From positions 1 to 64,000 of the forward strand of contig CAWJBI010000049.1 of assembly GCA_963841065.1 (NCBI GenBank): a stretch of DNA of 64,000 nt. Direction: 5' to 3'. Numbering within the stretch: the stretch's first letter is position 1; the number at the start of each line of letters is the position of its first letter. Made by a program: the position numbers and the translations under genes. Under the pieces are notes generated by a model that was not told the DNA's origin, ran no database searches, and saw only the letters and a program-made list of their open reading frames with translations. This DNA comes from M0108 sp963841065. GTDB taxonomy: Bacteria > Pseudomonadota > Gammaproteobacteria > Chromatiales > Chromatiaceae. Of the stretch, positions 1 through 9,694 are shown piece after piece.

Positions 1-264
1 CACCGTCTCCAGGTTCCAGGTCACCACTCGCAGTGCCTGATCGGCCAGGGACAGGGGGCCTCAATCGTCTTCATCGTGCCAGCGCTGGCGGGGCCTTGGC
101 CCCGGGAGGGCGGTCACCGACTCAGAACCAGCACAGGTACCGTGTTCGCAAGTGCCCGCTATGGATACGTTTACGGACTAATGAAGCGCATCGGTGTCGA
201 AGCAATCGTTGGGCGGCTCCATCGACTCGCCCCGATGCGGCTCTTTGCTGCGAGCGCATCACAG

Positions 265-1894
265 CTACAAATCCCATTCTTTGAGCTTCTTCGCCGCCGT
301 TCCGAACGGACCTAGCTGATAAACGGCCGCGCCCGCGGGCGAGAAGGTGAACGGATCGAATGGCTCGGCAAGCATTTTGTCAAGGTAGTCTCGGGAAGCG
401 ACGCCAGTGCTGACGTGCGGGCTGAAGTGCTCGCCGGAATACTTCGGCACGAATGACGAAACATATTCTATGATGGCGGCGTCAAGAGCAGGGTCGTCGT
501 GTGCGCCCGTGAATGCGGCGATGGTTCCGGTCTCCACCGTGAACGGAGCCACGGCGGCAATCAGGTTCTCTTGCAATTGGATTAGCTCAGGGGTCGGCCT
601 GGCGACAATGCCCGCAACGCCAACATCCTTGCCCGGCGCATAGTAGTACTTCAAGGCTTCCAACTTCATGGCTTTCACATTGGCGCCGGAGAGCACCTGC
701 CCGGCGGCGGCATAGACCTGGTCGAGGTCCGCGGTGCGGACGAAGCGCTGGATCAGGGTGATATGCGGACGGTGCGCCGAATCTAGGGCGAAGCCTTGCG
801 GGTTAACTTCGAGCAGCCGAGCGTTGTTGGCTGCGGCATGCTGGAGCATGGTGGCGTTCGGTTCCAGCAGAATGTCGATGGCGGTGACCGCGGGCTGCGC
901 GACCGGGAAGACCTGTTTCCAATCGGTCTTCATGCTGACCACGACCCAGCCTTCCTTCTTCGCCTGCTCATCCAGTGCGGACGGGAAGGCACCCAGTTTG
1001 ACGTCCGGCAATCCACGAGCCGGACCATAGGCGTATTCGCGCGCTGCATCGTCGTGCAGCACCAGCAGTTCAAGAACTGGGGCCGCTGCCGCTCCGCGTG
1101 TATTCCAACATTTCCTTGTCGCCGCGGGAGTTGCCAAAGGCGGCGATGGGACGGCGGCCGATGTGCCGGTTGATGGCGATGGGCTTGCCATCCTTGTCGT
1201 CATTAAAGTTCAGTTCCGGCAGACGCACGAGCACGGCCTTGCCGTCGCGCATTTCGAATTGCGTCTGGATGCTGCTGCCGATGACCTGTTCCGGCGGGAT
1301 GCCGTACACCTGTCCCGCCCACGGGCGCATGAACTCGATGCCGCCGCCGGAGACGATGAAGTTCTTAAAGCCGTTGGCCCGCAGATAGGCGAGCAGTTCG
1401 AGCATCGGCTGATAGGTCATTTCGGTGAAGAGCTTACCGGTCTTCGGATGCTTCGCGGTGGCGATCCAATCCTTGACGATCTGCTCGAACTCCACGGTGG
1501 TCATGCCCGCGTGTGTGGCCATGACGATTTCGAGGAGTGCGTGGTCACCGCCGGCGAGCGCGGTTTTCATGTCGCCCTTGAGCAGCGAGGCGAACGGCTC
1601 CTGGGTCTTCCACTCCGGGTGCTGCGGTGCGAGCGCCTTCACCCGGTCGAGCGCGAAATACAGTTGCACGGGAACCGGCTGCTCGGACCAAAGCGTGCCG
1701 TCGTTGTCGAAGGTGGCGATCCGCTCGGCAGGCGGGACGAACGCCGCCGAACCTTCCTTCGTCACCTTTTCCACGAAGCTGATGATTCCCTGCTTGGCAG
1801 GTCCGTCGTTCCAGGAAGGAAGCGGGTCGGCGGCAAAGGCCGCGCTCGCGAACAGCAGCAGACCGAGCAAGACCTTAGTCGCTGAGTGTTTCAT
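265..1894 (-). CDS. Secreted HAD-family hydrolase fused to a 2H phosphoesterase-like domain (frameshifted)
   Basis: A signal peptide (hydrophobic core LLGLLLFASAAFA) precedes a haloacid-dehalogenase fold: FDNDGTLW near residue 62, VSGGG near 181 and GNSRGDKEM near 253. The frame breaks at about 1085-1100. In the next frame the HAD C-terminus resumes (AREYAYGPARGLPD, SMKTDWKQVFP) and runs with no stop into a second domain carrying the paired HITLIQR and HVSTGV motifs of 2H phosphoesterases / 2'-5' RNA ligase-like proteins. That domain has no start or signal peptide of its own, so it is probably one periplasmic two-domain protein. It lies 65 bp downstream of the sulfatase on the same strand, so the two probably form an operon. 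The substrate is unknown. Confidence 0.72.
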
Positions 1895-1959
1895 TGCATT
1901 GCCTCTGTTGACCGGAAGTCCTGGCGGGGCACCTGCATCGAAGCGCCCCGCCTTGCGCG

Positions 1960-3577
1960 CTACTTCGACGCGCCGCCGTCCTTCAGCTTCTCCATGACTT
2001 CGTCCAGATTGAAGCTGGCTGCCTTCTGCCGCTGCGGATAGTCCTTGAACGTCATCAGGAACTGGCCCACGTAGTCCTGCGCCGGCACCAGCAGGAAGGC
2101 ATGGTCGAGCAGCCAGTCGTAGTAGGTGTTCGAGGTGATGTCCGCCCGTTCGTACGGATCGGTCCGGAGGTTGAAGATCTTCGGGACCCGCAGGCTGGTG
2201 AATGGGTTGGACCAGATCAGCATCGTTCCCTGGGCGCGCTGCTCCATGAACGCCAGCTTCCAGTTGTCGTAACGCAGCCCGGTCACCTGCTGGTCGTCGT
2301 TGATGTAAAGGAACGATTCCCGCGGGCTCTTCGCGACTTGGCCGGTCAGGTAGGGGACGAGGTTGTCACCGTCGAGGTGAACCTTGTAGGTCTGGTCGCC
2401 GACCTTGTAGCCCTTGAGCAGCTTCGTCCTTAACCTGCGTGTCGCCAGCCATGGCCACGAAGGTCGGCAGCCAGTCGAGGTGGGCGACGATGTCGTTGGA
2501 CACACTGCCCGGCTTGATCTTGCCCGGCCAACGGACCATCGCCGGCACCCGGTAGGCGCCTTCCCAGTTCGAGTTCTTCTCGCTGCGGAACGGCGTCATC
2601 GCGCCGTCCGGCCAACTGTTCATGTGCGGACCATTGTCGGTGCTGTACATGACGAAGGTGTTGTCCGCGATGCCCAGATCGTCCAGCGCCTTGAGGACCG
2701 TACCGACATTCTTGTCGTGGTCGATCATGGTGTCGTGGTACGGGCTCTGCCAGCGTCCCGACTGGCCGATGCTCTCCGGCTTGGTGTGGGTGCGGAAGTG
2801 CATGTGGGAGAAGTTCACCCAGACAAACGCTGGCTTGCCGGCCGCGTTTTGCCGGCGGATGAAGTCCGCGGCCCGGTCGGCAACGTCATCGTCGATGGTT
2901 TCCATCCGCTTCTTCGTCAGCGGGCCGGTGTCCTTGCACACCTGCTTGCCGACCTTGCCGAAGCGCGGATCGACCGTCGGATCGTCCGTGGCCGAGGCTT
3001 TGCAGTCCATCACGCCGCGGGGGCCGAACTTGGCACGGAACGCCGGATCTTTCGGGTAGTCCGGCAGTTCCGGCTCTTCCTCGGCGTTGAGGTGATACAG
3101 GTTGCCGTAGAACTCGTCGAAGCCGTGCACGGTGGGCAGGTACTCGTTGCGGTCGCCCAGGTGATTCTTGCCGAACTGGCCGGTGGCATAGCCTTGTGCC
3201 TTCAGCAGTTCGGCAATCGTCGGGTCTTCCTTTTGCAGCCCTACCGTAGCGCCCGGCAAGCCGACCTTGGTCAGGCCCGTGCGCAGGCCGGACTGGCCGG
3301 TGATGAACGACGCCCGGCCGGCGGTGCAGCTCTGCTCGGCATAGTAGTCGGTGAACATCATGCCTTCCGTCGCAACCCGGTCGATGTTGGGCGTCTGGTA
3401 GCCCATCAGGCCGCGCGAGTAGGCGCTGATATTGGACTGCCCGATGTCATCGCCCCAGATGATGACGATGTTGGGCTGCTCCGCCTGGGTGGCGACCTGC
3501 GCCTGCGTCCAGCCGGGGATGGGTGCTATCAGTAACACCGCCAGCAGCAGAGTTGGGGTGAAACTAGGTGTCTTCAT
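1960..3577 (-). CDS. Arylsulfatase, secreted (frameshifted near 2426)
   Basis: The chosen start (ATG at 3577-3575) gives a signal peptide (LLLAVLLIAPIPGWTQA) and then PNIVIIWGDDIG, the calcium-binding aspartate motif of sulfatases. The formylglycine signature is SCTAGR near residue 83 (C-T-A-G-R; Cys is oxidised by a formylglycine-generating enzyme). Further family motifs are KNHLGD and YSTDNGPHMNSWPDGA. An extra base at about 2426 (GAC-G-AAG) splits the protein after VKD; the other frame continues KLLKGYKVGD to the family-typical end. The product would hydrolyse sulfate esters in the periplasm. The longer open frame upstream to 3778 adds only residues preceding the signal peptide and was rejected. 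Confidence 0.85.
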
Positions 3578-4258
3578 TGCGAACCTGCCTATCTGCGGTG
3601 GATGGTTGAAATGCGCATTGTGTTGGGTGTGTGGTTCGGTGATCCCGCCCGGCGCACCCTTCCGGTTAGGGCAGGGCGATCCCTGAAATTCCGGGGGTGG
3701 GGCGCGGAGTATACATGACTCGTGGGCGTGGCGAGGGTCAGCTATCCACGCGACTGAGGACCATCGCCGGCATAGCACCTGCGTCCGCAGTTGGCCGGAG
3801 GAAGACGAATCCCCCCCCTACGACCCAAGCAAGGTCGGCGATTTCGCGCAGTGCCATGCTCGCCTGAGAAACACGCCACCCGCGACACTCCTCCATGGCT
3901 CGCCCTGTGCTGCGTTCTCGCCTCTAACCTGTTGGTCACCGGGCGCTTCGCGGTACCTTCCCGGGGCTTAAGGTGTGTGCGACGAACATCGCGTGTGCGG
4001 TTCTGAGGTCCGGGCGGGCATCCCTGACCTCTGATAGCCCGCCCCTGCCGGTGCGCCAGTGGGTGCTCGCGGTGCCCAAGCGCCTACGCCGTGTCATGAC
4101 CCGAGACCCCGGCAGGATCGCGCATCCGCTGGCCGTTAACGGGCCTGCCAGCCACTCCTAGCCTGAATTTCTCCCCCTAACCTCCATTCCGTCCATAACC
4201 CGCCCGACCAACCCCGCCCATCTCATGAAAGATGGCTCCCATTACCACGGAGCCACTC
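3578..4258. other. Intergenic stretch, no convincing gene
   Basis: No frame shows a recognisable protein or a good ribosome site. Around 3972-4000 a 10-bp stem (GTGTGTGCGA / TCGCGTGTGC, with G-U pairs) is followed by GGTTCTGAGG. This loosely resembles a group II intron domain V, but the 5' side lacks the expected catalytic AGC and no reverse transcriptase is nearby. It is the boundary between the sulfatase locus and the phage genes. Confidence 0.3.
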
Positions 4259-4765
4259 ATGCACACCTTCCCCGACTGCATCGCCCACGTCCTCGCCGCC
4301 GAGGGCGGCCTGGTCAACGACCCCAAGGACCCCGGCGGGGTCACCAAGTTCGGCATCAGCCAGCGTAGCTATCCCGCCCTCGACATCCGCGCCCTGTCCC
4401 TGGACGAGGCCAAAGCCATCTACCAGCGCGATTACTGGGCACCGATCCAGGGCGAGGCCCTCCCCGCCGGTCTGGATCTCCTGGTCCTCGATCACGCCGT
4501 CAACGCCGGCCCGGCCCGCGCCATCCGCCTCCTGCAGCACCTGGTCGGGGTCCCCGAGGATGGCGTCATGGGACCCGTCACCCTGGCCGGGGTCGCCGTC
4601 GCCGACCGCGACGACCTCATCGCGCGCTACACCGAACTGCGCCTCGACTTCTACCGGGACCTGCCGACCTGGCGCCACTTCGGCGCCGGCTGGACCCGCC
4701 GCGTCCAGCGCGCCCGCCGCGCCGCCCTGGCCCTGGCCCATGCCCTGGAGCCCCAGGCGGCATGA
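4259..4765 (+). CDS. Phage endolysin, GH108 / N-acetylmuramidase type
   Basis: The N-terminal catalytic motif EGGLVNDPKDPGGVTKFGIS contains the E-G-G...D-P-G-G-x-T-x-x-G-I pattern of glycoside hydrolase family 108, with the first Glu as likely acid. A peptidoglycan-binding-type second half follows (GVPEDGVMGPVTLAGV, FGAGWTRRV). Length of about 168 residues is normal for the family. The start at 4259 is preferred over 4232 because a GGAG-like site lies just upstream and homologues begin near MHTFPDCI. A holin-like ORF follows, so this is the lysis end of a phage late operon. It would cleave host peptidoglycan. Confidence 0.85.
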   Translation: MHTFPDCIAHVLAAEGGLVNDPKDPGGVTKFGISQRSYPALDIRALSLDEAKAIYQRDYWAPIQGEALPAGLDLLVLDHAVNAGPARAIRLLQHLVGVPEDGVMGPVTLAGVAVADRDDLIARYTELRLDFYRDLPTWRHFGAGWTRRVQRARRAALALAHALEPQAA

Positions 4766-4865
4766 TTTCACGACGCTCCTCTCCGTTGTTCGGCCACGGG
4801 AGCGCGGGGGCGTCGTGCCCCTCCGCGCCGCCGTGGCCCCTTTTTAACCTCCCGGAGACCCACCC

Positions 4866-5039
4866 ATGAATCTCAACTGGCGATCCCTCCTCACCGAGCC
4901 GAGCACCTGGCGCGGCCTGGTGTGGCTCCTCACCGCCGCCGGTCTGGCCGTCAGCCCCGACCAGCAGGCCGCCATCGCCGCCGCCGGCATGGCCATCGCG
5001 GGCGCCATCGGCGCCTTCTTCACTGACACCCGCGACTAA
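4866..5039 (+). CDS. Small holin-like membrane protein
   Basis: 57 residues beginning MNLNWRSLLTEPSTWRGLVW. There are two hydrophobic stretches (GLVWLLTAAGLAV and AAIAAAGMAIAGAIGAFF) separated by a short polar turn, and a charged end (TDTRD). CCTCCCGGAGACC gives a ribosome site 8-12 bases before the ATG. Its position right after the lysozyme and its two-helix layout suggest a class II-like holin that permeabilises the inner membrane. Assignment is from size, topology and context only. Confidence 0.65.
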   Translation: MNLNWRSLLTEPSTWRGLVWLLTAAGLAVSPDQQAAIAAAGMAIAGAIGAFFTDTRD

Positions 5040-5073
5040 ACCCACCACCTCCACCCACTGACAGGACCCTCAT

Positions 5074-6559
5074 CATGTCCAAGTCCAGCACCTCCTTCCG
5101 GGTCTTCCTCCCGGATACCAACACCATCAGCGCCCTGGCGCTCTATCGACGCCACCGGCGCCACTCCTCGACGCCCGCCAGCCTGGTCGACGGCACCGAC
5201 AACCCCGCCGGCTTCCTGTCCAAGGTCATCACCTTCGCCACCGGCAGCTGAGCCCCTGTTCGCCACGCCCACCTTTGCCAACCCCGCCGCGCCGGTCAGC
5301 GGTCTACCTGACGCGCGATCGAGGCCGGCGACTTCTACCAGGTCCTCGACGAGTCCATCTTCGACGCCGCCGACCCGGGTCGTCCGACCCCCGCCGTCAC
5401 CGCCGCGCAGGAATACCTGCTCTACGAGACCCTGGCCAACCACGCCACCACCGGCGGCAGCCATCTGGACCGTCAAGGCCCCCGCCGCCCCCGTCGCCAT
5501 CGTCAAGGCCAAGGGCAAGGACGCCATCACCGGCGAGGTGCTGGAGGGCAACGACATCCTGTTTCGCTGGACCGGCAAGTGCCCGAGCCTCATCGAGGTC
5601 GAGGCCGACGTGGAGGACATCACCGATCCGCGCGGCTTCGTCCCCGTGGAGCTGGAAAACGTCACCACCTACGCCGAATCCTCGCGTCGGCCTGTCCCTG
5701 GTCCAGTCCCTCGACCAGATCGTGCCCCGCGACGGCATGGGCCACGCCGTCGGCCTGCGCATGCGCTACAACGTCTCCGGCGATCCGGGCGCCTGGGTGA
5801 ACCTGGCCAATGAGTTCATGGTGTACGACATGGCCGCCCCTATGCCCTGCGTGTCCCTGACCTCGACCCTGTTGCGCGACCGTAACGACGTCATCTCCGA
5901 CCTGGTGGAGTTGCACTGGGTCAAGGACCCGGTCAGCCCCGGCACCGGCATCGAGATCTACGTCACCGACTTTGTCGGCAAGAAGCACGCGGTTTACACC
6001 AGCAACGGCATCGAGACCAGCGTCCGCCTGGAGAACATCTCGCGCTTCGTCGTCCAGGACGAAGGCCCCGCCGTGGCGCGGCCCTATCGCTTCCACATCG
6101 TCGCCACCAACCTCAGCGCCAAGTCGAGCGAGACCTACGCCTCGCCCATCAACATCACCTCCAAGGTCAAGGCGGTCGTGCCGCCCACGGCGGACGAGAT
6201 CGCCGGCACGGCCCGTGACGTCCTCTATGCCGTCCTCAAGGCGGAAGTGTTCGCCGATGTCCTGACCGCCCTGGGCGCCTTGCCCACGGAAGGGCAGGCC
6301 ATCGTCAACAACGCTATCGACAGCACCCTGCTGCGCATCAAGGACGTGGTGGCCAAGGGCGGCAGCGTGGATCTTGGCGGACTTTGGCCTCTTCGCCGCT
6401 AAGTGGACCTCCGAGCGCCTGGGCCGCAACCCGAGCACCGGCGAGCCCGTCATCACCCCCGCCTACCGCAGCCTGGGCTTTGCCCCCTCCACGGGCTTCA
6501 AGGCCGGCACCAAGGCCGGCAGCATCATGACCGACGCCCAGGCCAAGGCCGCGGCATAA
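5074..6559 (+). pseudogene. Phage structural protein with HU/IHF-like C-terminal domain (multiply frameshifted)
   Basis: Coding segments in three alternating frames assemble into one protein: MSKSSTSFRVFLPDTNT at the start, then EAGDFYQVLDESIFDAADP, then VEADVEDITDPRGFVPVELEN, then SLVQSLDQIVPRDGMGH. At least six frame changes are needed, near 5135, 5230, 5330, 5465, 5690 and 6372. The last ~70 residues (KGGSVDLADFGLFAAKW, GRNPSTGE, GFKAGTKAG) match the DNA-bending HU/IHF fold, including the GRNP...TGE arm. The same C-terminal tail recurs in shorter form in two downstream genes. Probably a tail or baseplate-associated protein. So many shifts suggest decay, poor sequence, or both. Confidence 0.6.
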
Positions 6560-6619
6560 CCCACCACCACCGCCCGCGCGTGAGCGCGTGGCGGTCTTTT
6601 TTTGCCTGGAGTCCGCACC

Positions 6620-7027
6620 ATGAACGCCACCGACAGCCTCGAAGCCAGCATCGGCGCCGCCCTCTTCCTGGGCCAACCCCTCGCCATCGCCCAATGGCAG
6701 GTCCACCTCTACAGCGCCGCCCCCACCGATGACGGCCTGGGCGGCACCGAGATCACCGGCGCCAGCTATGCCCCCGTGCGCTGCGATCCCGGCGCCGAGC
6801 GCTGGGCCAAGGACGCGAGCCAGACCAGCGGGGCCACCGTCTTCCGCAACCTGGCGCCCATCCAGTTCCCCACCGCGACCACCCCCTGGGCCTCGATCAC
6901 CACCGTGGTGCTCAAGGACCAGGACGGCACCCCCCGCCTGGTCGTCCCCCTGACCACCCCGAAGCCCGTCGCGGCTGGCGATGTCCCGGTCTTCCTGGCC
7001 GGTGAACTCGAAATTCACATCGGATAA
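6620..7027 (+). CDS. Phage tail-fibre-associated structural protein
   Basis: 135 residues, starting at ATG 6620 with CTGGAG upstream; the earlier possible start at 6602 lacks a site. The pattern is that of small phage tail proteins found beside fibre genes: a short N-terminal helix, then a beta-rich middle (SYAPVRCDPGAERW) and an end of the type KPVAAGDVPVFLAGELEIHI. It lies between the HU-tailed protein and the propeller protein in the same direction. No enzyme motif is visible. The exact position in the virion is unknown. Confidence 0.6.
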   Translation: MNATDSLEASIGAALFLGQPLAIAQWQVHLYSAAPTDDGLGGTEITGASYAPVRCDPGAERWAKDASQTSGATVFRNLAPIQFPTATTPWASITTVVLKDQDGTPRLVVPLTTPKPVAAGDVPVFLAGELEIHIG

Positions 7028-7033
7028 GCCATC

Positions 7034-8233
7034 ATGAGCCACCCCTCTTCCCTCTTGCAGCGGGCGGTCCTCCAACCGCGCGTTGCCAACGGCTACACCA
7101 CCTTCTGCGGCGTGAACGGCGACGGCACCCGCCTTGCTGTCGGGTGGGATACGGGCAGCGAACGCGGCGTCTCAACCTTCGTCACCCGACCTGGCTGGCC
7201 GGAAGGGTGTCGCGGCACCTCCTGGGAAGAGATCCCGGACCTGGACCTGACCGCCGACCTGGACGGCGAATTGAACGCCGTCGCCATGGACGCCGACGGG
7301 ATGCGCATCGCCTGCGGCGACAGCTACAACAGCCGCCCCGCCGGCGCCGTCTGCATCTACGAATTCACCTATGCCATGGACGCCATCGCCAAGGTGGCCA
7401 CCCTGACCCCGAGCGGTGGGGTAGCCGATGAATACTTTGGCGCCTCCTGTTGCTTCAGCCAGTCCGGCACCCGCCTCTATGTGGGCGCCCCCGGCTACGA
7501 CAACGACGCGGGCGCCGTTTACATCTTCGACCTGGTAGGGGCGGCTTGGGTGCAGTCGGCCCGCATCACCCTGCCCGGCACCGAAGCCTTGGGCACGGCG
7601 GTGGCCGTGAACCTCGATGAAACCCTCCTGGCCGTGGGCGCCAAGGAGTCGGACTACTTCACCGGCAGGGCTTACCTCCTGGCCAAGGTCGGCGGGGTCT
7701 TCCAACTCCGCGACACGATCGAAGCTGGCGACTATGGCGGCGCCTTTGGCTCCGGCATCGCCCTCTCGCCCAACGGCACCCGCCTCTATGTGGGCGCCCC
7801 CCACTGGGGCGACACCGAAGCACGTCAGGGTGTGATCGTCACCCTCGACTATGCCAACGGCACCTGGTCACCCAGGGCCTCGATGCTGCGCGCGGCCCCC
7901 TGGGGTTGGGAGAACCTGGGCCTCAACCTGGCCCTGGCGCACGACGGCAGCACCCTGGTTGGGGGCCTGCAAGCCACCGCCCTGGTCTATGACGCCCGGC
8001 AGTATGCGGTCACCGGCCATGTCCTGGACGATAACGGCCAGCCCGCGGAACGGCGCTTGAGTCTCCACGACGGCCTGTCCTGCGAGGTCGTGGACGTGGA
8101 CCTCAGCAGCACCGCGGACGGCTCTTTCATGCTGGCCGCCCGGCGGGACGTGCCCCATTTCATCGTCTGCCGTGACGATGACGACGGCGTCACCTTTAAC
8201 GACCTCATCCTCGGCGGGGTGATCCCGCTATGA
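7034..8233 (+). CDS. FG-GAP / beta-propeller phage tail protein
   Basis: 399 residues with at least four repeats of the form F-G-x(3)-x-F/A-S-x-x-G-T-R-L-x-V-G-A-P (FGASCCFSQSGTRLYVGAP; FGSGIALSPNGTRLYVGAP; LGTAVAVNLDETLLAVGA). These are typical of FG-GAP propeller blades. The C-terminal ~90 residues (YAVTGHVLDDNGQPAERRL) look like a carboxypeptidase-regulatory-type beta sandwich. There is no signal peptide. Position in a late phage operon, with its stop overlapping the next start (ATGA), suggests a receptor-binding or side-fibre role. Confidence 0.7.
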   Translation: MSHPSSLLQRAVLQPRVANGYTTFCGVNGDGTRLAVGWDTGSERGVSTFVTRPGWPEGCRGTSWEEIPDLDLTADLDGELNAVAMDADGMRIACGDSYNSRPAGAVCIYEFTYAMDAIAKVATLTPSGGVADEYFGASCCFSQSGTRLYVGAPGYDNDAGAVYIFDLVGAAWVQSARITLPGTEALGTAVAVNLDETLLAVGAKESDYFTGRAYLLAKVGGVFQLRDTIEAGDYGGAFGSGIALSPNGTRLYVGAPHWGDTEARQGVIVTLDYANGTWSPRASMLRAAPWGWENLGLNLALAHDGSTLVGGLQATALVYDARQYAVTGHVLDDNGQPAERRLSLHDGLSCEVVDVDLSSTADGSFMLAARRDVPHFIVCRDDDDGVTFNDLILGGVIPL

Positions 8234-8568
8234 GCTACACCATCCCGAACGGCGACAGCCTGAGCTTCAGCTTCTCGGGGCAGGCCGCCTACACCCCGCC
8301 CAGCGGGGATAGCCTGACCTTCAGCTTCGTGCCCACCGCAGGCCACGGGCGGACCCCTGGCCCTGGCCGCGCGCGCGGCCCTGGCGCTCGTCGGCCAGGC
8401 CAACCTGGTCATCATGGCCCTCAAGCCCCTGCGGGCCGTCGGTGCCCTCAGCGTGCGCGCTATCGGCATCATGCGCTCCCTGGGGACCCTGATGCTGAAG
8501 GCCCTGGCCCGGATCGGCCTGGTCGGCAAGCGGGTCGCGCCGAGCCGCCCCGCGGGGCCTGGGCATGA
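8230..8568 (+). pseudogene. Small phage protein with compensating frameshifts
   Basis: Begins at an ATGA overlap and reads MSYTIPNGDSLSFSFSGQAA with a repeat (PPSGDSLTFSF). Coding potential then moves to another frame at about 8342 (GGPLALAARAALALVGQANL, LKPLRAVGALSVRAIGIMR) and returns near 8550 to end GAWA-stop, overlapping the next start. The two shifts cancel, so an intact gene of about 112 codons is likely. The middle is hydrophobic and Ala/Leu rich. Function is unknown; it sits between tail genes. Confidence 0.5.
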
Positions 8569-9542
8569 AGATGCACCTGATCACCGACCCCAAGCGCCCG
8601 GACCTGGTCATCGACCAGTTCCTGCGCCTCTGGTATTGGGGACTGCCGAGCGCCGTCCGGGTCGCCTACCAGGTGGACGACCAGCCGGAGCAGCAGCCCG
8701 CCGCCACCTGGGAGAATCCCGGGAAAACGCAGCCCGCCATCCTGCGCATCGAGGGCGCCGAGATCCCCGGCGATGGTCGCACCCATCGCGTCACGGTGTC
8801 GGCCTGGCAGCAAGTCGGCACCGCCACCAGCCCCCGGGCCAGCGTGAGCGAGTACCTGAGCACCCCGGATGTGCGCCCCACCGCCGTCCCCGAGTGGTGT
8901 GGCGCCGAGCTACTGCGTCAGGCCACCCCCTACCTGGCGGACCTCTCGCGGGTCCGCTGGCGGCACCCGGGCGCCGTCGGCCTCTTCGTCAAGTTTACGG
9001 AAGGCAGCAAAACCACCCTCACGCAGATTGGCGTGGCGGATCACCAGGAGTCCGAATACCTGGCCGAGGGCGTCGCCCTCCTGATAGGTCGCTCGATCGG
9101 CTTGACCAAGGTTTATTTTGGCGTGGCCGCCGTCGCCCGCAATCAGTACGGGCCCATCACCTGGGCCGTGCTGCCCGTCACAATCCCCGGCTTCGAGGAG
9201 ATCAACCCCCCCGCGTTCCTGAACCCCGACCGCTTGAGCCGGGAGGAGCTGGACAGCACCGAACTCGGCGACTGGGTCAGGGACGCCCTGGCCGCGCAAC
9301 TCGGCGCCAGCGCCCCGGTGAACCTGGGCACCCTCGTCACCCGCACGCAGCTCAAGCTCTGGCTGCGCATCAAGGACGTGATCCGCAAGGGCGGCACCGT
9401 CGAACTCGCCGACCTGGGCATCTTCAGCACCACCTGGGGCGCCAGTGGCCGCGGCGTGAGCTTTAGCCCGAGCCTCGGCTTCAAGGTCGGCACCGCCCTC
9501 GGCAAGGCCCTCACCGACGCCCAGGCGAAGGCGATCCCATGA
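8565..9542 (+). CDS. Phage structural protein with shortened HU-like C-terminal tail
   Basis: 325 residues starting MKMHLITDPKRPDLVIDQF; the stop of the previous gene overlaps the start. The body is beta-rich (FLRLWYWGLPSAVRVAYQVD, VYFGVAAVARNQYGPITW) without enzyme motifs. The last ~60 residues (KDVIRKGGTVELADLGIFSTTW, then SLGFKVGTALGKALTDAQAK) align with the tail of the 5074 protein but lack the GRNP...TGE arm of HU proteins. It is therefore a paralogous tail module with the DNA-binding arm deleted. It overlaps the next ORF by ATGA. Likely a tail or appendage component. Confidence 0.65.
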   Translation: MKMHLITDPKRPDLVIDQFLRLWYWGLPSAVRVAYQVDDQPEQQPAATWENPGKTQPAILRIEGAEIPGDGRTHRVTVSAWQQVGTATSPRASVSEYLSTPDVRPTAVPEWCGAELLRQATPYLADLSRVRWRHPGAVGLFVKFTEGSKTTLTQIGVADHQESEYLAEGVALLIGRSIGLTKVYFGVAAVARNQYGPITWAVLPVTIPGFEEINPPAFLNPDRLSREELDSTELGDWVRDALAAQLGASAPVNLGTLVTRTQLKLWLRIKDVIRKGGTVELADLGIFSTTWGASGRGVSFSPSLGFKVGTALGKALTDAQAKAIP

Positions 9543-9694
9543 GCGGACTGATGGGCCTCATCTACAGCTACGACGGTGACACGATTGGCGCCTGGCGCCA
9601 GATGCCCCAGCCGGCCAGGCCAGCAAGCGGCTTCCAGGCCGTCACCGCCCTCGGCAAGATCCTGACCGGCGCCCAGGCCAAGGCCCTGCCATGA
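9539..9694 (+). CDS. 51-residue chimeric ORF (nuclease N-terminus joined to HU-like tail end)
   Basis: The first ~20 residues (LIYSYDGDTIGAWRQ) nearly repeat the start of the following nuclease-like gene (LTYTYDGDTLGAWR). The last ~20 (FQAVTALGKILTGAQAKALP) repeat the end of the preceding gene (FKVGTALGKALTDAQAKAIP). It overlaps both neighbours by ATGA junctions, so it is translationally coupled. The simplest reading is a duplication of the gene junction followed by internal deletion. Whether the peptide has a role is unknown. Confidence 0.6.
   Translation: MSGLMGLIYSYDGDTIGAWRQMPQPARPASGFQAVTALGKILTGAQAKALP

Noticed and set aside
2414..3535. 373-codon open frame antisense to the sulfatase
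   Set aside because: Mirror of a conserved sulfatase gene; composition is that of a reverse-frame shadow.
3742..4161. Small open frames in the gap before the lysozyme
   Set aside because: No ribosome sites, no conserved motifs, and Arg/Pro-rich shadow composition.
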